Positions 1-8,225 of a stretch of DNA of 19,045 nucleotides are shown here, piece after piece. Origin of the DNA: Candidatus Zixiibacteriota bacterium (GTDB taxonomy: Bacteria > Zixibacteria > MSB-5A5 > GN15 > JAAZOE01); contig JAQVRW010000013.1 in assembly GCA_028700875.1 (NCBI GenBank), forward strand, positions 1 to 19,045, given 5' to 3'. The position numbers and the translations under genes were made by a program. The notes below the pieces were generated by a model, which was not told where the DNA came from, ran no database searches, and saw only the letters and a program-made list of their open reading frames with translations. How positions within the stretch are numbered: the first letter of the stretch is position 1; each line of letters starts with the position of its first letter.

Positions 1-15
1 GGATGAGGCTCTCTC

Positions 16-2460
16 ATGAAGGACGCCGTCCCGGAAACAATCGATTTTCGCATCATCAACCCGAAAGGGAAAACGGATGCCGGCCGGGTGACCGAACGGC
101 TGAAGGCGTTGCCGGGGCTGAGCGATGTCGCGGTGGACGGCGGCAGCGGGATCGTTTCGCTGCAGGTGAATGATACGAGGCATCGGCATGAGGCGGTCGC
201 GGCCATCCTGGCCGAGATTGACCGGGCCGGGTTGTCTATCCCTCCCACCTGGGCGGAAGTGGACATCCTGAATATGCGCTGTGCCGGATGCGTCACCACC
301 CTCGAAAACGGATTGAAACGGATTCCGGGGATCGTCGATGTCCGGGTCAACTTCGCCACCCAGACCGGCCGGATCGAATGGATGGAAGGGATATACAACC
401 GCGCCCGGCTTTTGGAAGATATCAAGCATGTCGGCTATGATGCCGTATTCCACGTCGATGACCGCGCCGAAGAACGCGACGACAAAAAGCTGAGACGGGA
501 CCTGGCCCTGGCGGTCGCCTGCACCTCGATCATCTTCGTCCTTCACATGGGCGAACATCTCTTCCACCTGTTTACGGTCGATCACGCCGTCTCGGCTCTG
601 GTGCAACTCGCCCTGACGTTGCCGGTGTTGTATGCCGGGCGGATGTTTTTTATCGATGCCGCCGAACGACTGCGGCACCTGCAGACCGACATGAACAGCC
701 TGATCGCGTTGGGATCGGGCAGCGCCTTCGTCTATTCGCTGGCGATCACCGTGCAAATCGTTTTCGGCAATGGCGATCACATGGCGGACGTCTATTATGA
801 AACCACCGCCATGATCCTGACCTTTATCCTGATCGGCAAATACCTCGAGGCGCGCGCGACCCGCGAGGCGCGCGACGCCGCCACGGGGATATCCGCGCTT
901 ATTCCCCAGATCGTAACCCGGTTGTCGGATGATGACAAGGAAGAGGAGATCGCCGTCGGCGATCTGCAATTGGGCGATAAAGTCATCGTCCGGCCGGGGC
1001 AGTCGATTCCGGCCGATGGCGTCATCATCGACGGCGAGACGGCGGTCGATGAATCGCTGTTTACCGGGGAATCGATGCCGGTCGCCAAACGTTCGCCGGA
1101 TACCGTCATCGGCGGCACGGTGAATCTCAACGGCGGCATCACGGTGAGCATCACCCGGGTAGGCAGCGGAACGGTGCTGGCAGCGATGATCCGCATGGTG
1201 CGGGAGGCACAAACGAACAAGGCTCCCATCCAGCGACTGGCCGACCGCGTGGCCGGGGTGTTCGTCCCGATTGTTATTTTGACCGCATTGGTGACGTTGT
1301 TCGTTTGGGCTATCGCGAGTCCCGGATCGAAAATGGTTCTTCTGGCCCCTGTCGCCGTGCTGCTGGTGGCCTGCCCCTGCGCGTTGGGATTAGCCACCCC
1401 CACCGCGATTCTGGTCGGCACCGGGCGAGCCGCGCGGATGGGCGTGCTGTTCCGCAACGGCGAGATTCTGGAACGATTGAACAAGGCCGACTGCTTCGTC
1501 TTCGACAAGACCGGGACGCTGACCGATGGGCGGCCGCGAGTAGAAAAGATCATTCCGGCCGAGGGGATCGCCCCCGATGATATCCTCCAGTTGGCGGCGT
1601 CGGCGGAACAGTATTCGGAACACCCCTATGGCCACGCCATTCGCGAACGGGCGATGGTCGAGGGCGTCAGACTCTCCGTCGCCGCCCGGCATGAGCATAC
1701 CGCCGGACAAGGCGTGTTGGCGGAGATCGATGGCCACAAGATCGCGGTCGGGCGCAAGACGTATGTGATGAGCCAGGGAATGACCGATGAACAGCGGGCG
1801 GAATTGGCCTTGATCGAACAACAGGAGGGTGCGCCGGTCGTCTATATCACCCGCGACGGTTCCTATTTGGGGGCGGTGGTTCTGGCCGACACCATCAAGG
1901 ATGGCGCCGCGAACGTCGTCCAGACGCTTCTGAAACAGGGGTGCGAGGTGATCATGCTCACCGGCGACAACCGCTTCGTGGCCGCGACGATAGCCGCCCG
2001 CCTCGGGATCAGACGGGTGGAAGCCGAGGCGACCCCGGAAAAGAAACTGGCCACCATCGATTCGTTGCGCGGCGCCGAATTCACCACCGTCATGGTTGGC
2101 GATGGCGTCAATGATGCCGCCGCGCTGGCCTCGGCCGATATCGGCATCTCGCTGGGAACCGGCGCCGACATCGCTATGCGGGCCTCCGACATCACGATCA
2201 CCGGGCGGTCGCTCGATGGCGTCCTGACGGCCGTGAACGTATCCGCGGCGACATTGAAAATCATCAAGCAGAACCTGTTCTGGGCTTTCTTCTACAATAT
2301 AGCCATGATTCCGTTCGCCGCCGGGATATTATACCCGTTCTTCGGCGTGGCCTTGTCGCCGGCACTGGCCGCCGCCGCGATGGCGTTGTCGTCTGTTTTT
2401 GTCGTCTCCAATTCCCTGCGTCTCCGCAACCTCCAACCGTTCGTGACGATCATCCCCTAA
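16..2460 (+). CDS. copA: Copper-translocating P1B-type ATPase (CopA family)
   Basis: Exports Cu+ (possibly Ag+) across the inner membrane using ATP. The 814-residue protein has the full P1B layout. A metal-binding HMA domain with M87-R-C89-A-G-C92 precedes the transmembrane helices. The actuator loop carries TGES at 350-353, the transport-site CPC is at 453-455, the phosphorylated aspartate lies in DKTG 497-500, the SEHP histidine-proline is at 536-537, and the hinge GDG is at 695-697. The last helices carry the YN and MALSS signatures of the Cu+ subgroup (P1B-1). Residues 9-76 look like a second, degenerate HMA fold with no cysteine pair. GGATGAGG ends 7 bases before the ATG, a good ribosome site, and the TGA inside it could be the stop of an upstream gene, so coupling to a gene outside the window is possible. 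No copper-responsive regulator is visible here. Family assignment is firm; Cu versus Ag preference is inferred. Confidence 0.95.
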   Translation: MKDAVPETIDFRIINPKGKTDAGRVTERLKALPGLSDVAVDGGSGIVSLQVNDTRHRHEAVAAILAEIDRAGLSIPPTWAEVDILNMRCAGCVTTLENGLKRIPGIVDVRVNFATQTGRIEWMEGIYNRARLLEDIKHVGYDAVFHVDDRAEERDDKKLRRDLALAVACTSIIFVLHMGEHLFHLFTVDHAVSALVQLALTLPVLYAGRMFFIDAAERLRHLQTDMNSLIALGSGSAFVYSLAITVQIVFGNGDHMADVYYETTAMILTFILIGKYLEARATREARDAATGISALIPQIVTRLSDDDKEEEIAVGDLQLGDKVIVRPGQSIPADGVIIDGETAVDESLFTGESMPVAKRSPDTVIGGTVNLNGGITVSITRVGSGTVLAAMIRMVREAQTNKAPIQRLADRVAGVFVPIVILTALVTLFVWAIASPGSKMVLLAPVAVLLVACPCALGLATPTAILVGTGRAARMGVLFRNGEILERLNKADCFVFDKTGTLTDGRPRVEKIIPAEGIAPDDILQLAASAEQYSEHPYGHAIRERAMVEGVRLSVAARHEHTAGQGVLAEIDGHKIAVGRKTYVMSQGMTDEQRAELALIEQQEGAPVVYITRDGSYLGAVVLADTIKDGAANVVQTLLKQGCEVIMLTGDNRFVAATIAARLGIRRVEAEATPEKKLATIDSLRGAEFTTVMVGDGVNDAAALASADIGISLGTGADIAMRASDITITGRSLDGVLTAVNVSAATLKIIKQNLFWAFFYNIAMIPFAAGILYPFFGVALSPALAAAAMALSSVFVVSNSLRLRNLQPFVTIIP

Positions 2461-2486
2461 CCATTCCAATCTCAATTCAATCTGTC

Positions 2487-2533
2487 GGTGGCCCACCTAA
2501 AGCCCGGCCGGAGGCGGGACGGCAGGTGGGTTC
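2487..2533 (+). repeat. P1-family hairpin repeat, copy 1
   Basis: The ends GGTGGCCCACC and GGTGGGTTC pair as CCCACCT/AGGTGGG around a GC-rich centre. The same ends recur at 3945, 4245, 12920 (inverted) and 15171 (inverted) with different centres. The 25 bases at 2525-2549 match 24 of 25 bases of the inverted segment 13133-13157. Confidence 0.75.
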
Positions 2534-2682
2534 AAGTGATCTTGCCTGAGAAGCATCGATGCACCGATATTCGATTTCCCGTGCGCGGCGTACGTCCCCG
2601 TGCGCCGCGAAAAGCATCGCTGCCAGTAGGTAGGCATGCATGCTTAATCTTCGATGATGTTGTGGCCTACCCTCACGGGGGT

Positions 2683-2707
2683 ACCCCATCCCCTCTGGGG
2701 ATGGGGT
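2683..2707. repeat. GC-rich hairpin, 11-bp stem
   Basis: A perfect stem ACCCCATCCCC / GGGGATGGGGT with a TCT loop is followed by CTTTCTTCC, so it could also end transcription. A related hairpin lies inverted at 13196-13220 inside the end of the radical SAM gene. This argues for a dispersed repeat rather than a dedicated terminator. Confidence 0.7.
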
Positions 2708-2728
2708 CTTTCTTCCTGACATGACTAC

Positions 2729-2748
2729 CCCCAGCCTGAAGGCTGGGG
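2729..2748. repeat. P2-family hairpin, copy 1
   Basis: A perfect palindrome CCCCAGCCT / AGGCTGGGG with a two-base centre is followed by TACCCG. Relatives are at 3986-4010 (also followed by TACCCG) and 15137-15153. Confidence 0.75.
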
Positions 2749-2797
2749 TACCCGTACCCGTCTGTCCGCCACCAGGGAGGTCCCGCCAAATATGACG

Positions 2798-2827
2798 TTG
2801 CCATCGCATTAAAAAACCGCGTACATT
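2798..2827 (+). promoter_or_regulatory. Possible sigma-70-type promoter for the secreted protein
   Basis: TTGCCA (2798-2803) and TACATT (2822-2827) are separated by 18 bases and lie about 60 bases before the ATG at 2889, in the AT-rich end of the gap. The match to consensus is partial and the promoter rules of this lineage are unknown to me. Confidence 0.3.
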
Positions 2828-2888
2828 GTAAAGCAGGAAACAGTTCGGGGATTTACGCAGGGAAAAGCAAATCGACGCGGAGGAAGAT

Positions 2889-3914
2889 ATGAAGACTTCA
2901 ATCTTGTGTATTTGTGTCGCCGCCCTGGCGCTGGCGGCAGGGATCATGGCGGCCGATGTCACGGTCACGTCCACGATCGAAAGCAAGGGGATGGTCGGCT
3001 TGATGAATATGGCCGGCGCTCAGCAGATCATGATTTCGGGCGAAATGCAAAAACAGTCCTCAAGCTTTAAAATGACCAACAAGGTGGCCAAGTTCCTCGG
3101 CGGCGGCAAGGCCCAGGACAAGATCGAGATTACTCGGGTGGACAAGGAACTGTTCTGGAATATCGAGCCGAAGGACAAGAAGTATACCGAACAGACATTC
3201 GCCGAGGCGCGGGCCGAGATGGAAAAGGCGCTGGCCGACGCGCAGAAGGAAAAGAACGACAACCTCGCCAAGCATCCCGAGGATACGGTCCAGTACAAGA
3301 TGGATGTGAAGGTGGAGAACACCGGCAAGACGCAGCAGATAGCTGGCTACACCGCGCATGAGACGATAGTGACGGTAACAACCTATGGTCAGGACAAGGA
3401 ATCGGGGGAGAAGGGGACGTTTACGGTCGTGTTCGATTTCTGGGTGTCCAAAGACGCTCCGGGGATGGAGGCGTTCACGGCGTTCAACAAGGCGTTTGCG
3501 CAGAAATTCGGCCTCTATGGCCAGGGCCAACAATCGGTGGACAATGCCCTGACATCGTACGGGATCGATCCCAAGGAAATGTATGAAAAGATGGGCGACC
3601 TCGAAGGGATGCCGCTCATGACGGTCGTGACCACAATGGCTTCCGGCAGCGCGACGGCATCGGCCGGCGGGACGGAAACGGCGGCCAAGCAGGAGACGGC
3701 GAAAGAATCCAAGGATGAGGAATCGCCTTCGGCGACCAAGGCGAACAAGGGGCTTTTCGGGAAGAAGAAGGACAAGGACAAAGAGAAGGCCGAGGCCGGC
3801 GCTCCGGGTGAGAAACAGTACCTGTTCAAGTTCACCTCGACCGTCACGGAAATCTCGGCATCACCGATAGCGGCGGGCGAATTCGAAATTCCCGCCGGTT
3901 ACACGAAGAAATAA
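2889..3914 (+). CDS. Secreted DUF4412-like protein of unknown function
   Basis: A 341-residue exported protein. Residues 1-22 form a signal peptide (short basic start, alanine/leucine core, small residues before the likely cut near A22). The mature part is beta-rich and alternates tracking phrases such as ITRVDKELFWNIEPKDKKYT and ends FEIPAGYTKK. This resembles DUF4412 and lipoprotein-sorting (LolA-like) folds, which bind or carry hydrophobic ligands in the envelope; that similarity is by eye. A charged helical stretch follows (about 98-120). Residues 250-305 are low-complexity, rich in A, E, K, S and T with a run of lysine-aspartate, and look like a flexible linker before a final beta segment. 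GAGGAAG just before the ATG supports the start. It stands alone between repeat-filled gaps. The signal peptide is secure; the family is moderate; the function is unknown. Confidence 0.85.
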   Translation: MKTSILCICVAALALAAGIMAADVTVTSTIESKGMVGLMNMAGAQQIMISGEMQKQSSSFKMTNKVAKFLGGGKAQDKIEITRVDKELFWNIEPKDKKYTEQTFAEARAEMEKALADAQKEKNDNLAKHPEDTVQYKMDVKVENTGKTQQIAGYTAHETIVTVTTYGQDKESGEKGTFTVVFDFWVSKDAPGMEAFTAFNKAFAQKFGLYGQGQQSVDNALTSYGIDPKEMYEKMGDLEGMPLMTVVTTMASGSATASAGGTETAAKQETAKESKDEESPSATKANKGLFGKKKDKDKEKAEAGAPGEKQYLFKFTSTVTEISASPIAAGEFEIPAGYTKK

Positions 3915-3944
3915 TTCAAGGCGCAATCACCACGCAGGCGGGCC

Positions 3945-3980
3945 GGTGGCCCATCTCAGCTTTGCTGAGGTGGGTTCCCG
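3945..3980 (+). repeat. P1-family hairpin repeat, copy 2
   Basis: The shortest P1 form: GGTGGCCC start, inner stem CTCAGC-TTT-GCTGAG, and TGGGTTCCCG end. CCCA (3950-3953) pairs with TGGG (3971-3974). It lies 30 bases after the stop of the secreted protein gene and could act as a weak terminator. Confidence 0.7.
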
Positions 3981-3985
3981 CTTGG

Positions 3986-4010
3986 CCCCGGCCTGAGGGC
4001 TGGGGTACCC
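3986..4010 (+). repeat. P2-family hairpin, copy 2
   Basis: CCCCGGCC / GGCTGGGG with one G-T wobble, followed by TACCC as at 2729. It sits directly after a P1 hairpin, the same pairing of families as in the gap before 2889. Confidence 0.6.
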
Positions 4011-4244
4011 GTCCGGGGAGCATCCATTTCACCCCGCCTACTGCCTCAAAATCAACACCGGATTGATGGTGATTACGGGGCCGTCCCCTTTATCAGATGA
4101 AACCATCACCTTCTATACGTCTGGGCAATCGTCATCGGTCTGTCATGCTGGGCAACGCGAAGCATCTCGACGTGTCATGGACTGAGATCCTTCCCAACGC
4201 TTGGGGTGACCGGGTGTCGGCGGCCTGCCCCCCAGACGAAACCT

Positions 4245-4290
4245 GTGGCCCACCCAGAGTCCCCGCCTTGGCGGGGACGGCGGGTGGGTT
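4245..4290 (+). repeat. P1-family hairpin repeat, copy 3 (in element A)
   Basis: GTGGCCCACC start and GGTGGGTT end enclose the perfect inner stem GTCCCCGCC-TT-GGCGGGGAC (4259-4278). The counterpart in element B (12920-12964) keeps both stems with a one-base shorter centre. Confidence 0.8.
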
Positions 4291-4330
4291 TCCGCAAAGG
4301 TGAGGGCGACACAAAGGCCGACAAAATGAT

Positions 4331-4448
4331 GCGAAACATCAAAAATGGCAAAGCGAAACCATTTCCCGGCAACTTCAACGCCGCCATGTCGGTTCGACGA
4401 AAAATTGCCGCCTTTCGGTCGCAAATCAGTAGAACAATGATGGTGATT
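4331..4448 (+). repeat. 118-bp unit A1
   Basis: Starts GCGAAACATCAAAAAT and ends with AATCAGTAGA and the junction TGATGGTGATT. By eye it matches A2 at about 109 of 118 positions with no gap, and the four element-B units more loosely, also without gaps. Confidence 0.9.
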
Positions 4449-4507
4449 CGGGTTCTATCGCATCCGGAGTCGGCCATTACGGCCACTGTCATATCCTATT
4501 ACCGTCA

Positions 4508-4530
4508 CCCCTCTCCTCCCGGGAGAGGGG
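4508..4530. repeat. P4 hairpin (element A copy)
   Basis: Perfect stem CCCCTCTCC / GGAGAGGGG with loop TCCCG, flanked by GGTGAGGG. The element-B copy (12473-12495) has the same stem but a different loop. Similar CCCTCTCC-GGAGAGGG palindromes are known from many bacterial genomes. Confidence 0.85.
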
Positions 4531-4555
4531 CCGGGGGTGAGGGCGACGAAATGAC

Positions 4556-4673
4556 GCACAACACCAAAAATAACAAATCGAAACCATTTCCCGGCAACTT
4601 CAACGCCGCCATGTCGGTACGACGAAAAATTGCCGCCTTTCGGCCGCAAATCAGTAGAAGAATGATGGTGATT
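4556..4673 (+). repeat. 118-bp unit A2
   Basis: Starts GCACAACACCAAAAAT and ends TGATGGTGATT (4663-4673). It begins 225 bases after the start of A1. Of the roughly nine differences from A1, most would change an amino acid if read as protein, which argues against a coding role. Confidence 0.9.
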
Positions 4674-4772
4674 TCGACTCTGCCGTGCGATCGGCAATCC
4701 CTTCCCCACCACAAATCATCCGATGCCGTCAGGAAAAGACTCTTGATGCCGCACGAGGTTCAATCCGGGTGG

Positions 4773-4799
4773 CACCCCCAAGCTTTTGGCTTGGGGGTG
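4773..4799. repeat. P3 hairpin (element A copy)
   Basis: Perfect 11-bp stem CACCCCCAAGC / GCTTGGGGGTG with loop TTTTG. The element-B copy (12189-12215) has a compensated pair change in the same stem. It lies about 155 bases before the antiporter gene. Confidence 0.85.
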
Positions 4800-4954
4800 T
4801 CCGAGAATCGACCGGGTGGCCCGCCTCTTCAAAGGAAGGGTTATATCCGGGGCGTTGTTTACGTTGATTTCCTCATCCCGACTATCGATATTGACTTACA
4901 CGATATTCCGATCCGCTGGCATGGCGGGGCAGAGACCAATCGTGAGGCAAGCAT

Positions 4955-6658
4955 ATGGATGAATTGAACTTCCTCAGAAACCTGGTCATCGTCCTGGGCC
5001 TCGGCGTCGCCATCGTGGCGGCGTTCCAACGGTTCCGGATGCCCGCGATCGCCGGATTCATCCTCGCCGGCGTCATGGCCGGCCCCATGGGGCTGGGCCT
5101 GATGGAGGATAAGGCCCAGGTGCAGACCCTGTCGGAGGTAGGGGTCACCCTCCTGCTGTTCGGCATCGGTCTGGAACTGCCGATGGATCGGCTGCGACGC
5201 ATCTGGAAACCGCTCATAATCGGCGGTTTCGTACAGGTATTTCTGTCGATAATCGCCACCCTGATGATCGCACGGTCGCTGGGATTGTCCACCGGACCCT
5301 CATTATTTGCCGGTTTCATCGTCGCCGCCTCGAGCACGGCCATCGTGTTGCGAGGCCTGGAACAGCGCGGTGAGATCGATGCTCCTCACGGCCGGTTCAC
5401 GGTCGGCGTCCTGATCTTTCAAGACCTGTGCGTGGTGCCGATGATTCTGATCATTCCGTTTCTGGCCGGGTCGGCGGGCACGCCGGTCGATGTGGCTCTC
5501 ACCCTGATTCAATCTCTGACGATTATCGCCGTGGTGATCCTGGCCGGCCGGACCCTGGTTCCGCGCGTGCTGGATCTGATCGCCCGCACCCGCCAGCGGC
5601 ATCTATTCATCATGACCGTTCTGCTCATCTGCATCGGAACGGCGTTGCTTTCGGCCGCGGCGGGAGTATCGCTGGCCCTCGGCGCTTTCTTGGCCGGGTT
5701 GATCGTTGCTGGCAGCGAGTATCGCCACCAGGCCCTGGCCGATATCATCCCGTTCAAAGAGGTCTTTGTCTCGCTGTTTTTCATCTCGGTGGGCATGCTG
5801 CTCGATCTTCGCACTATGATCGTCAATGCCGGGCCGATCATCGTTCTGTTGGCGGGAATAATAATCGGCAAAGCGCTGATAGTATTCTTCACGGCGATGC
5901 TAATGCGCCTGCCTCTACGGGTCAGCGTCATGTCTGCCGCAGCTTTGGCCCAGGTTGGCGAGTTTTCCTTTGTCCTCATGGGCGCGCCCGCGGCGAGCGG
6001 ATTGATCGGCGAACCATTGGCCGGGAATCTAACCGCGGCGATCGTCCTGTCGATGCTGGTGACTCCGTTGTTGCTGGCCGCCGCGCCGGCGTTGGCCGCC
6101 CGAGCGAGCAGGACCCGCCTGTTTCCGCGGATTTTCAAAGCCTCGGCGGAAGAGGAGATAGCCGATTCCGTGCAGCCGATGCGGGACCATGTCATCATCG
6201 GCGGATACGGGCTGGCCGGGCGCGACCTGGCCCACGCGCTGAAAGAATGCGGACTTTCGTATGTCATAGCCGAACTCAACCCGGAAAATATTCAGGTGGC
6301 TAATCAGAGAGGCGAACCGATTCATTTCGGGGATATCACCAGCGCCGACGTTTTGGAACGACTGGGGGCGGCCAGGGCCGCCGAATTCGTGATCGTCATC
6401 AACGACCCGGATGCGATCGAACGGGCCGTGCGGGCCACGCGCAGGATCGCGCCGGAGCTGCATATTCTCGTCCGCACCAGATATGTCATGGACATGAAGC
6501 CTATCCTGAAGGCCGGGGCCAGCGAGGTGATCCCGGCCGAGCTGGAAGCGTCGGTCGAGGTCGCCGCGCGCGTGTTGAAACGGCATCATGTCGAACCCGG
6601 GATGATGGAGGTTCAGTTTGAGCGTATCAGAAAAGGCCGCGAGGAAGGAATAGCCTAG
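4955..6658 (+). CDS. CPA2-family monovalent cation:proton antiporter with RCK/TrkA-N domain (KefB-like)
   Basis: Exchanges K+ or Na+ for protons across the inner membrane. In 567 residues, about 1-385 form a Na+/H+ exchanger domain of roughly 12 hydrophobic segments, including the typical GVSLALGAFLAGLIVAGS and FFISVGMLLD stretches. Residues about 409-545 form a cytoplasmic Rossmann domain (TrkA-N/RCK) with the nucleotide-binding turn GGYGLAG at 416-422, likely a ligand- or redox-sensing gate. There is no separate RCK_C domain; the protein ends in a short charged tail. GAGG eight bases before the ATG supports the start. A weak TTGATT-17-GATATT pair (4864-4892) could be a promoter. KefB/KefC proteins in enterobacteria are glutathione-gated, but nothing here shows that gating, and ion specificity cannot be read. 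It stands alone, preceded by element A. Confidence 0.9.
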   Translation: MDELNFLRNLVIVLGLGVAIVAAFQRFRMPAIAGFILAGVMAGPMGLGLMEDKAQVQTLSEVGVTLLLFGIGLELPMDRLRRIWKPLIIGGFVQVFLSIIATLMIARSLGLSTGPSLFAGFIVAASSTAIVLRGLEQRGEIDAPHGRFTVGVLIFQDLCVVPMILIIPFLAGSAGTPVDVALTLIQSLTIIAVVILAGRTLVPRVLDLIARTRQRHLFIMTVLLICIGTALLSAAAGVSLALGAFLAGLIVAGSEYRHQALADIIPFKEVFVSLFFISVGMLLDLRTMIVNAGPIIVLLAGIIIGKALIVFFTAMLMRLPLRVSVMSAAALAQVGEFSFVLMGAPAASGLIGEPLAGNLTAAIVLSMLVTPLLLAAAPALAARASRTRLFPRIFKASAEEEIADSVQPMRDHVIIGGYGLAGRDLAHALKECGLSYVIAELNPENIQVANQRGEPIHFGDITSADVLERLGAARAAEFVIVINDPDAIERAVRATRRIAPELHILVRTRYVMDMKPILKAGASEVIPAELEASVEVAARVLKRHHVEPGMMEVQFERIRKGREEGIA

Positions 6659-6819
6659 CCGCATAGTCCCCTGCGGAATAGCCCCGTGTATCCGCCGAAG
6701 ATGCCGAATAAGAACCCCCCGGGGGGGATGGCCCAGGGGGTTGGGGTAAGGTACAGTACAGGAAGGATCCTGTGCCTTATCGTTCCGTGGACGTGAGGGC
6801 GCCCATTATTAAAATACAA

Positions 6820-6890
6820 AGGCCAGGTTCCCTGAAAGCCCGACATCGCTGTCACGCGGGGGTAGGATCAGGCTTCCGGGAGCCTGGCCT
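6820..6890 (-). terminator. Likely terminator of the tandem-PDZ gene
   Basis: Arms AGGCCAGG (6820-6827) and CCTGGCCT (6883-6890), with CCC/GGG extending inward, bracket a 50-base interior. Read on the minus strand, the hairpin starts 13 bases after the PDZ stop and is followed by TTTGTATTTT. An alternative inner stem AGGCT/AGCCT (6870-6885) overlaps one arm. The symmetry would also allow it to stop transcripts coming from the antiporter gene. The rest of 6659-6819 shows only a C6G7 palindrome near 6716. Confidence 0.55.
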
Positions 6891-6903
6891 ATGTTTTTAT
6901 ATC

Positions 6904-7899
6904 CTAATGGACCTTGGTCTTGACGTCGTCCATTTCCTGGCGAAGCTGTTTCAACTCTTGTTGAAGCTTCTCCATCTCGTCCTTGTCACTCTTTCGTTCC
7001 TGGCGGAATTGGCCGATCGCCTTGCGATACTCATCCGACAAGGCGCCGCCCTGATCGTCGGAACCGTGTCCCCAGGTTCGGAAACCGGGCATGACCGGAA
7101 GGCCCAGATTCAAATTCGGCATCATCATATTGCCGTAGGATTCATCGCGTTCGTCGACTTTCACCGGAAGTTCGGCCCTCGCGCCGCGTCGATAGTAGGC
7201 GACCGTGACCTTGTCACCCTTTTCTTTGTCGCCGATCAGGTCCACCAGGTCTTGCGTTTCCGCCACTGCCTTGCCGTCCACCGCGACGATCACATCGCCC
7301 GCCTTCAAGCCGGCTTTTTCGGCCGGGGAATCTTTTTCGACTTCGGTCACCAGAACACCCTCGCCGTTCGGCACCCCGAAATAATCGGCCAGCTGCGCGT
7401 TCAGGTCGATAATCTGCGTCCCGATGTAACTGCTGGGCGTCGAACCGAACTGGAAATATTTCCGGAGATTGTCCCCATAATTATTCCGGGCGGCATCGAA
7501 TTTCCTACCGGGGCGATTACCGATTATCACCGGGTATTTGTCCTCTTTGCCGTTGTGCAGCACGACAATAATCGTCGTGTCGCCGGGATGGGTCTCCTGA
7601 ACGTACTCCGACAAAACATCGGGCGAATCGACCTTCTTGCCGTTGACGGAGATGACGATGTCCTTCCGATGCAATCCGGCCTTTTCCGCCGGGGAGTCTT
7701 TCATGATGTCTACGACCACCACGCCGTCGGCCCGATCCAGGTCAAAGGCTTCCTTGAGATTCGGATCGATTTTTTGCGTGAAAACCCCGATCCATGGGGT
7801 TCCGTCTTTCTCCGTGGCGGCGCCGGCGGAGCCGATAGCAAATACGGCCAACGCCGTCAGCGCCAACATCACGCTCAAGGGGAATATTCTCGCTTTCAT
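6904..7899 (-). CDS. Secreted tandem-PDZ protein with C-terminal coiled coil
   Basis: 331 residues. The ATG at 7899 is chosen because GGAGGAG lies just upstream and the protein then begins with a clean signal peptide (MKARIFPLSV..., cut near AGA around residue 26); the longer frame to 8004 adds 35 residues with no export logic. Two PDZ domains follow, each with the phrase DSPAEKAGL (about residues 32-125 and 145-240), like the PDZ pairs of HtrA/DegP proteases and RseP. There is no serine-protease domain, so it is not an active HtrA. The last 45 residues are a charged coiled coil rich in E, K and Q. A periplasmic adaptor or substrate-binding role is a reasonable inference; partners are not shown. 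It is divergently transcribed from 8226. A possible stress-type promoter lies at 7939-7963. Confidence 0.88.
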   Translation of the reverse strand: MKARIFPLSVMLALTALAVFAIGSAGAATEKDGTPWIGVFTQKIDPNLKEAFDLDRADGVVVVDIMKDSPAEKAGLHRKDIVISVNGKKVDSPDVLSEYVQETHPGDTTIIVVLHNGKEDKYPVIIGNRPGRKFDAARNNYGDNLRKYFQFGSTPSSYIGTQIIDLNAQLADYFGVPNGEGVLVTEVEKDSPAEKAGLKAGDVIVAVDGKAVAETQDLVDLIGDKEKGDKVTVAYYRRGARAELPVKVDERDESYGNMMMPNLNLGLPVMPGFRTWGHGSDDQGGALSDEYRKAIGQFRQERKSDKDEMEKLQQELKQLRQEMDDVKTKVH

Positions 7900-8225
7900 A
7901 TCCGCTCCTCCGTTGGGATGATTTTTTCTGCCCTTTTGTACCAAAGAGTCGCGTTGCGGTTCCAATGATTGGATAGACGGGGACATGGGAAGGTTGCCGT
8001 GCATTTATCCAGACCGGACACGCGCCAACAGGGTGAGGGGAAGTCCCAATAATTTGATTTCGAAAAACCGACTGCATTTGGCCGATCAGCCCAATGTGGG
8101 TTTTGGGCCATAGTGTATCCAATTGCATCACAATTGATTGCGGGTTTGCGCGAATATCTTTTCCAGTCGGCATCCGCCTTGCAAAGTGGTTAATCAGAAA
8201 CGGACAACGAACTCTGGCGGACAGG
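7900..8225. other. Divergent intergenic region
   Basis: Separates the PDZ gene (minus) from the two small genes (plus). The left third holds the PDZ ribosome site (GGAGGAG) and a possible ECF-type promoter. The rest is unremarkable single-copy DNA. An in-frame extension of the 70-residue gene back to 8094 is possible but has no ribosome site. Confidence 0.6.
7939..7963 (-). promoter_or_regulatory. Possible ECF-sigma promoter for the PDZ gene
   Basis: On the minus strand GGAACC (7963-7958) and GGTA (7942-7939) are 15 bases apart, close to the GGAAC(C/T) and CGTA-type pattern of extracytoplasmic-function sigma factors. The start of transcription would lie about 30 bases before the ATG. HtrA-type envelope genes are often under such control, which makes the match attractive, but it is short and could be chance. 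Confidence 0.3.

Larger units (their letters stand above)
2461..2888. other. Intergenic region with hairpin repeats
   Basis: No credible gene. The left part holds a P1-type hairpin (2487-2533) and a downstream tail that recurs inverted at 13133-13157. The middle holds a GC-rich inverted repeat near 2570-2614 (arms CGCGGCG and CGCCGCG). It is followed by two hairpins, at 2683-2707 and 2729-2748. The last 90 bases are AT-richer and hold a possible promoter for the secreted protein. Short frames on both strands here run through palindromes and have no ribosome site. Confidence 0.7.
4043..4806 (+). repeat. Composite repeat element A
   Basis: No gene is supported in the roughly 1-kb gap 3915-4954; most of it is this mosaic. 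In order: a leader starting GCCTCAAAATCAACACC, junction motif TGATGGTGATT (around 4065), an A-specific stretch (about 4115-4230), P1 hairpin, 118-bp unit A1, a spacer beginning with a TTCTATCGCATCCGGAGT segment, P4 hairpin, 118-bp unit A2, and P3 hairpin. Nearly the same order is found inverted at 12018-13099. The A-specific stretch around 4140-4195 resembles a dispersed repeat that I believe is common in environmental genomes. The element is probably non-coding. Bases 4807-4954 hold another partial P1-like GTGGCCCGCC and AT-rich DNA before the antiporter gene. Confidence 0.85.

Noticed and set aside
4331..4673. A CRISPR array, suggested by regularly repeated units
   Set aside because: Units are 118 bases and diverged, spacers are themselves repeats of different lengths, and no cas gene is present.
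4206..4967. A 253-codon plus-strand frame in the gap before the antiporter
   Set aside because: It is made of element-A repeats, has no ribosome site, and its frame is equally open elsewhere. Differences between its two repeat units mostly change amino acids, so no protein selection is seen.
6772..7968. A 398-codon plus-strand frame opposite the PDZ gene
   Set aside because: It is a shadow of the tandem-PDZ gene, which has a strong ribosome site, signal peptide and recognisable domains.
7899..8004. The longer start of the PDZ protein at 8004
   Set aside because: The extra 35 residues precede a clean signal peptide, and the GGAGGAG site belongs to the ATG at 7899.
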